Shown here: positions 61,534 to 64,000 of the stretch, in pieces | Layout: every line of letters begins with the position of its first letter | How positions within the stretch are numbered: position 1 is the stretch's first letter | Assembly (NCBI RefSeq): GCF_007421925.1 | Contig: NZ_QMDX01000001.1 | Span: 580,629-644,628, forward strand | Length of the DNA: 64,000 bases | Reading direction: 5' to 3' | DNA from: Haloglomus irregulare | GTDB taxonomy: Archaea > Halobacteriota > Halobacteria > Halobacteriales > Haloarculaceae | The notes under the pieces: generated by a model | What the model saw: the letters and a program-made list of their open reading frames with translations, nothing else | Told to the model about the DNA's origin: nothing | Databases searched by the model: none | Translations under genes and position numbers: made by a program

Positions 61534-62706
61534 ATGGAGCGAGATGACTTCGACGAGGCAGCGCCCGGTGAGATCGTTCCCACGACGACATCGAAGGGGA
61601 CGTATTCGGCGTTTCAACCTGAGCCGCTTCCGCCCTCAATCACTACTGAACAGTTCATCACGCCGCTAGCGGAGGCGACACAGGCACTCGGTCGGCTCCA
61701 TGGCATTGGTCCACGTGTCGGTTCGAGAGAGATCCTGATCGAGCCGTTCATCCGAAAAGAAGCGCTGGAATCCTCCCAAATCGAGGGGACACATGCTACT
61801 CTCTCGGATATCTACGCCTATGAGGCCGGACAAAAAGCTCTCATCGACGAAGACAGACGGCGGGGTACCCAAGAAGTCGTGAACTATCTGCATGCGTTGA
61901 CGCACGGATTGGGCGCAATCACAGCTGACGATCCAATCACCGTAAAATTTCTATGCGAGATGCACGACCGGTTGCTTTCGGGTGTTCGTGGGGACGAGGC
62001 TGACCCAGGGGAACTCCGTACGACTCAGAACTTCATCGGTAGTACGCCATACATCCAAGACGCTAGGTACGTGCCGCCGCCACCGAACGAAATCCCCGAC
62101 CTCCTCGAAGACTTGCTCGAGTATGCGAACCAAGAGACGGATCTGCATCCACTTCTCCGAATCGGGCTGATCCACTACCAGTTTGAGACGATTCACCCGT
62201 TTCTCGATGGGAACGGACGACTCGGGCGGCTATTGATCAGTCTCCTCCTGCAACGTGACGGTCTCTTGCCCGAGCCGTATCTCTACCTGAGTTCCTATTT
62301 CAACGCACGACGTTCAGCGTACGTCGATCATCTCTTGGCAGTCAGTCAGCACGGTGAATGGGAAGAGTGGCTCCTGTTTTTCCTGCGTGGCGTGCAGTCG
62401 CAAGCAGACGAGGCTCATCAGCGGGCAAACCTCTTGGTGGACCTCCGTGAGGACTATCAACGGCGCTACCAGAGCGAGCGGTCTGAGAACATCCTGGAAC
62501 TGGTCATGCGACTCTTCGAAGACCCGTACCTCGACGTGAACACAGCAGCCGAGTGGTTAGATGTCGAATACAGTACGGCGAATCGGCTAATCGCGCAGCT
62601 CGAAGATGACGGAATAGTCGAAGAACTCACTGGCAAAGAGCGGAATCGGTTCTACCGGGCGAGCGAAGTCTTCAAAATAATCAACAAGCCAATCGACCAA
62701 CTCTGA
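61534..62706 (+). CDS. Fic-domain AMPylase-type protein with winged HTH, second copy, 390 aa
   Basis: ATG at 61534 (MERDDFDEAAPGEIVPTTTS). Fic motif HPFLDGNGRLGR from His221, inhibitory motif SSQIEG at 80-85, C-terminal winged HTH (AAEWLDVEYSTANRLIAQLE) and an ending 'TGKERNRFYRASEVFKI' like the Fic protein at 49,705. The two share the whole architecture but differ in the N-terminal 70 residues. Class II Fic enzyme by motif; target unknown. Confidence 0.92.
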   Translation: MERDDFDEAAPGEIVPTTTSKGTYSAFQPEPLPPSITTEQFITPLAEATQALGRLHGIGPRVGSREILIEPFIRKEALESSQIEGTHATLSDIYAYEAGQKALIDEDRRRGTQEVVNYLHALTHGLGAITADDPITVKFLCEMHDRLLSGVRGDEADPGELRTTQNFIGSTPYIQDARYVPPPPNEIPDLLEDLLEYANQETDLHPLLRIGLIHYQFETIHPFLDGNGRLGRLLISLLLQRDGLLPEPYLYLSSYFNARRSAYVDHLLAVSQHGEWEEWLLFFLRGVQSQADEAHQRANLLVDLREDYQRRYQSERSENILELVMRLFEDPYLDVNTAAEWLDVEYSTANRLIAQLEDDGIVEELTGKERNRFYRASEVFKIINKPIDQL

Positions 62707-62935
62707 AGGACAGAGCAGACCGGAGGTTGAGGCGTATACATTGAGACTACCGGTCTCAACTTCACCACCTCGGGATTGTTTCAGCTCTCTGTTCGGTGTT
62801 CTGCTCGACCTGATGCGGACCCCGGCGCGCGATGAATCGGCGATTCGGTTGAGCGCCGAGAACGCGCGAGGGGCGGGACCGGAACGGAGTGGAGGGCCTG
62901 TCGGCTGGGGAGGGTAGGTAAGAGCGCATCACGAG

Positions 62936-62955
62936 GGCGACAGCCTACTGTCGCC
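62936..62955. terminator. Inverted repeat after the RPA-like gene
   Basis: GGCGACAG-CCTA-CTGTCGCC is a perfect eight-base stem 26 bases after the stop of the gene at 62,981 on the minus strand. It may end or stabilise that transcript. No long T-run follows, which is not required in haloarchaea. Confidence 0.5.
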
Positions 62956-62980
62956 TCCCAGCAAAGGGGGGCGACAGCGG

Positions 62981-63892
62981 CTACGAGATCTGCTCCTGCC
63001 ACGTCTCGCGCTCGGGGAAGACGACCCGGCTCCGCGAGGTTAGCGCCACCGAGACGCGCCCCTGGTACCAGCTCTTCGCCGCGCCGTGGATACGAACACG
63101 TTCGCCCTCGTCCAGCCACGGCTGATCGCTGGCGTCCCAGACGGTCACCTTCACCCGACCCGTCTCGTCCTCGATGAGCCCGACTTGCTGGATCGCTGGA
63201 TGACTAGGCCCCCAGAGCACCGCCACGCGCCCCGAGAAGTCGACCTCGCCGTGCGGCACGTCGCCCAGCCGGGAGATCGGCGTCACCGTCCCCGGCTGCG
63301 TCTTCAGCCGATCGGCCACCGCCACGGTCGCACTCAGCAGGTCGCCCGTGCGCAGGACCTGCTCTGCGAGTTCACGCGAGATAGCCGCCGTCGACCCCGC
63401 TTCGGGAATTCCGACCTGGATGCGCCGCGCTTCCTGATTGACCGCCGCCAGTTCCTCGCCGCTCAGCCGCTCCCTCGGGTCGGGTGCATCCGGGTCGCGT
63501 CGTGAATCGACACTCGCCGCCCGTCGCTCGAAACTCACGCGTCGCTCGCGACTCTCCTGCTCGACCACCTGCGCCGTCCGGTGCTCCCGGTCTGACTCCG
63601 GTGACCGGTCCACCCGCGTCCGCGTTCGCTCGATCTCCCACTCGCGGGCTTCGATGCGCTCCTCCGCCGCGAGTGTCAGCCCCGCTCTCCGGGTGTCGGG
63701 ATGATTGGTGTCGACCTTCGTACGGGTTTCCATCGCCACCGTCGCGTGCAGTTCCGGCCGCTCGTCGACGATGTAGATCTCGTCCTCATCGACCGCCTCG
63801 GCTTCGAGGCCTTCCTCAGCCGCCCACGTCGCCCACTGTTCGTTGTCTGTCCGACCCGAAACGTCATTACCGAAGATGTCTCTCGTACTCAT
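62981..63892 (-). CDS. RPA-like OB-fold single-strand DNA-binding protein, 303 aa
   Basis: ATG at 63892 (MSTRDIFGNDVSGRTDNEQW). The N-terminal 170 residues are charged and Arg-rich; the C-terminal part has an OB fold: TPISRLGDVPHGEVDFSGRV, QQVGLIEDETGRVKVTVWDA and GERVRIHGAAKSWYQGRVSV. These are the strands of haloarchaeal RPA-type proteins found on plasmids. Likely protects single-stranded DNA during replication or transfer of the element. The typical zinc finger of chromosomal RPA is absent. Confidence 0.8.
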   Translation of the reverse strand: MSTRDIFGNDVSGRTDNEQWATWAAEEGLEAEAVDEDEIYIVDERPELHATVAMETRTKVDTNHPDTRRAGLTLAAEERIEAREWEIERTRTRVDRSPESDREHRTAQVVEQESRERRVSFERRAASVDSRRDPDAPDPRERLSGEELAAVNQEARRIQVGIPEAGSTAAISRELAEQVLRTGDLLSATVAVADRLKTQPGTVTPISRLGDVPHGEVDFSGRVAVLWGPSHPAIQQVGLIEDETGRVKVTVWDASDQPWLDEGERVRIHGAAKSWYQGRVSVALTSRSRVVFPERETWQEQIS

Positions 63893-63968
63893 TGGAGCTA
63901 CAACTCCTGAAGGCGCTCCCGCCCGCGTCTTCTTCCTGATTGTATCGCACAACCAGCTACGTCTCTCG

Positions 63969-64000
63969 CTCGCGCCCTCGCCCGGCTTGCCGGGCGCGAG
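63969..64000. repeat. GC-rich inverted repeat at the window edge
   Basis: CTCGCGCCC at 63,969-63,977 pairs with GGGCGCGAG at 63,992-64,000. It lies upstream of the RPA-like gene and is cut by the window edge, so its full size is unknown. Confidence 0.4.

Noticed and set aside
63969-64000. Edge hairpin as a replication origin or attachment site
   Set aside because: It is cut by the window edge and has no AT-rich unwinding region or repeats of origin type next to it.
1-64000. tRNA, rRNA or riboswitch genes
   Set aside because: No cloverleaf, conserved T-arm text (GGTTCRAAT with matching stem) or rRNA segment was recognised on either strand by eye; a covariance search would be decisive.

Overview
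The window is chromosome or megaplasmid DNA of a halophilic archaeon (class Halobacteria). It is GC-rich, the proteins are strongly acidic, starts are often GTG or leaderless, and there is a transcription factor B, a Tat lipoprotein, a type IV pilin, a C-terminal sorting-type tail and haloarchaeal IS200/IS605 elements. The genus cannot be resolved from the sequence. No rRNA, tRNA or CRISPR array was seen.

Layout. 0-5 kb: two copies of a two-gene HTH + TumE-like module, one broken by a stop codon and one intact, with a decayed archaeal ATPase; the intact module sits between 300-bp direct repeats. 5-21 kb: ordinary accessory-type chromosome with a sulfatase, many small membrane proteins, a type IV pilin, a CBS-domain protein, a three-gene operon with an Xre regulator behind a four-fold repeat, and a MATE exporter whose 3' end is also present as a decayed copy at 8 kb. 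21-25 kb: DUF58 / membrane protein / DUF4129 surface cluster, with frameshifts in both large genes. 25-28 kb: a tight block of toxin-antitoxin pairs (UPF0175/DUF3368 and two divergent DUF433/DUF5615 pairs). 28-36.5 kb: a ruined nucleotide-sugar and glycosyltransferase region full of TnpB elements, a nonsense-mutated nucleotidyltransferase, three epimerase fragments and a RelBE pair pushed apart by a TnpB element. 36.5-45.4 kb: a leftward operon for a conjugation-type secretion machine (VirB2-like, surface protein, lipoprotein, VirB6-like, VirB3-like, VirB4 ATPase) ending in a primase-like gene, with a divergent FilR1-like regulator. 46-64 kb: accessory plasmid-like region with an archaeal ATPase/nuclease, two Fic proteins, an AbiE-like pair, a PIN/antitoxin pair, a complete tnpA-tnpB IS605 element sitting inside a third TumE-like gene, a TIR/deoxyribosyltransferase-like protein with its own HTH regulator, AbrB with a truncated PIN toxin, TFB and an RPA-like single-strand DNA-binding protein.

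How it fits together. The right half looks like an integrated plasmid or conjugative element joined at about 36,556 to a decaying glycosylation locus. Conjugation genes, replication-type proteins (primase-like, RPA-like), an extra TFB and many stability or defence modules are what such an element carries. IS200/IS605 activity is the main force seen: full elements, 5'-truncated TnpB copies and many solo right-end hairpins that lie exactly at the 3' ends of host genes and supply their last codons and stop. In several toxin-antitoxin pairs the toxin is broken while the antitoxin is open. The best candidate for a poorly described system is the HTH + TumE-like module present three times; the second is the TIR-like gene divergent from its HTH gene.
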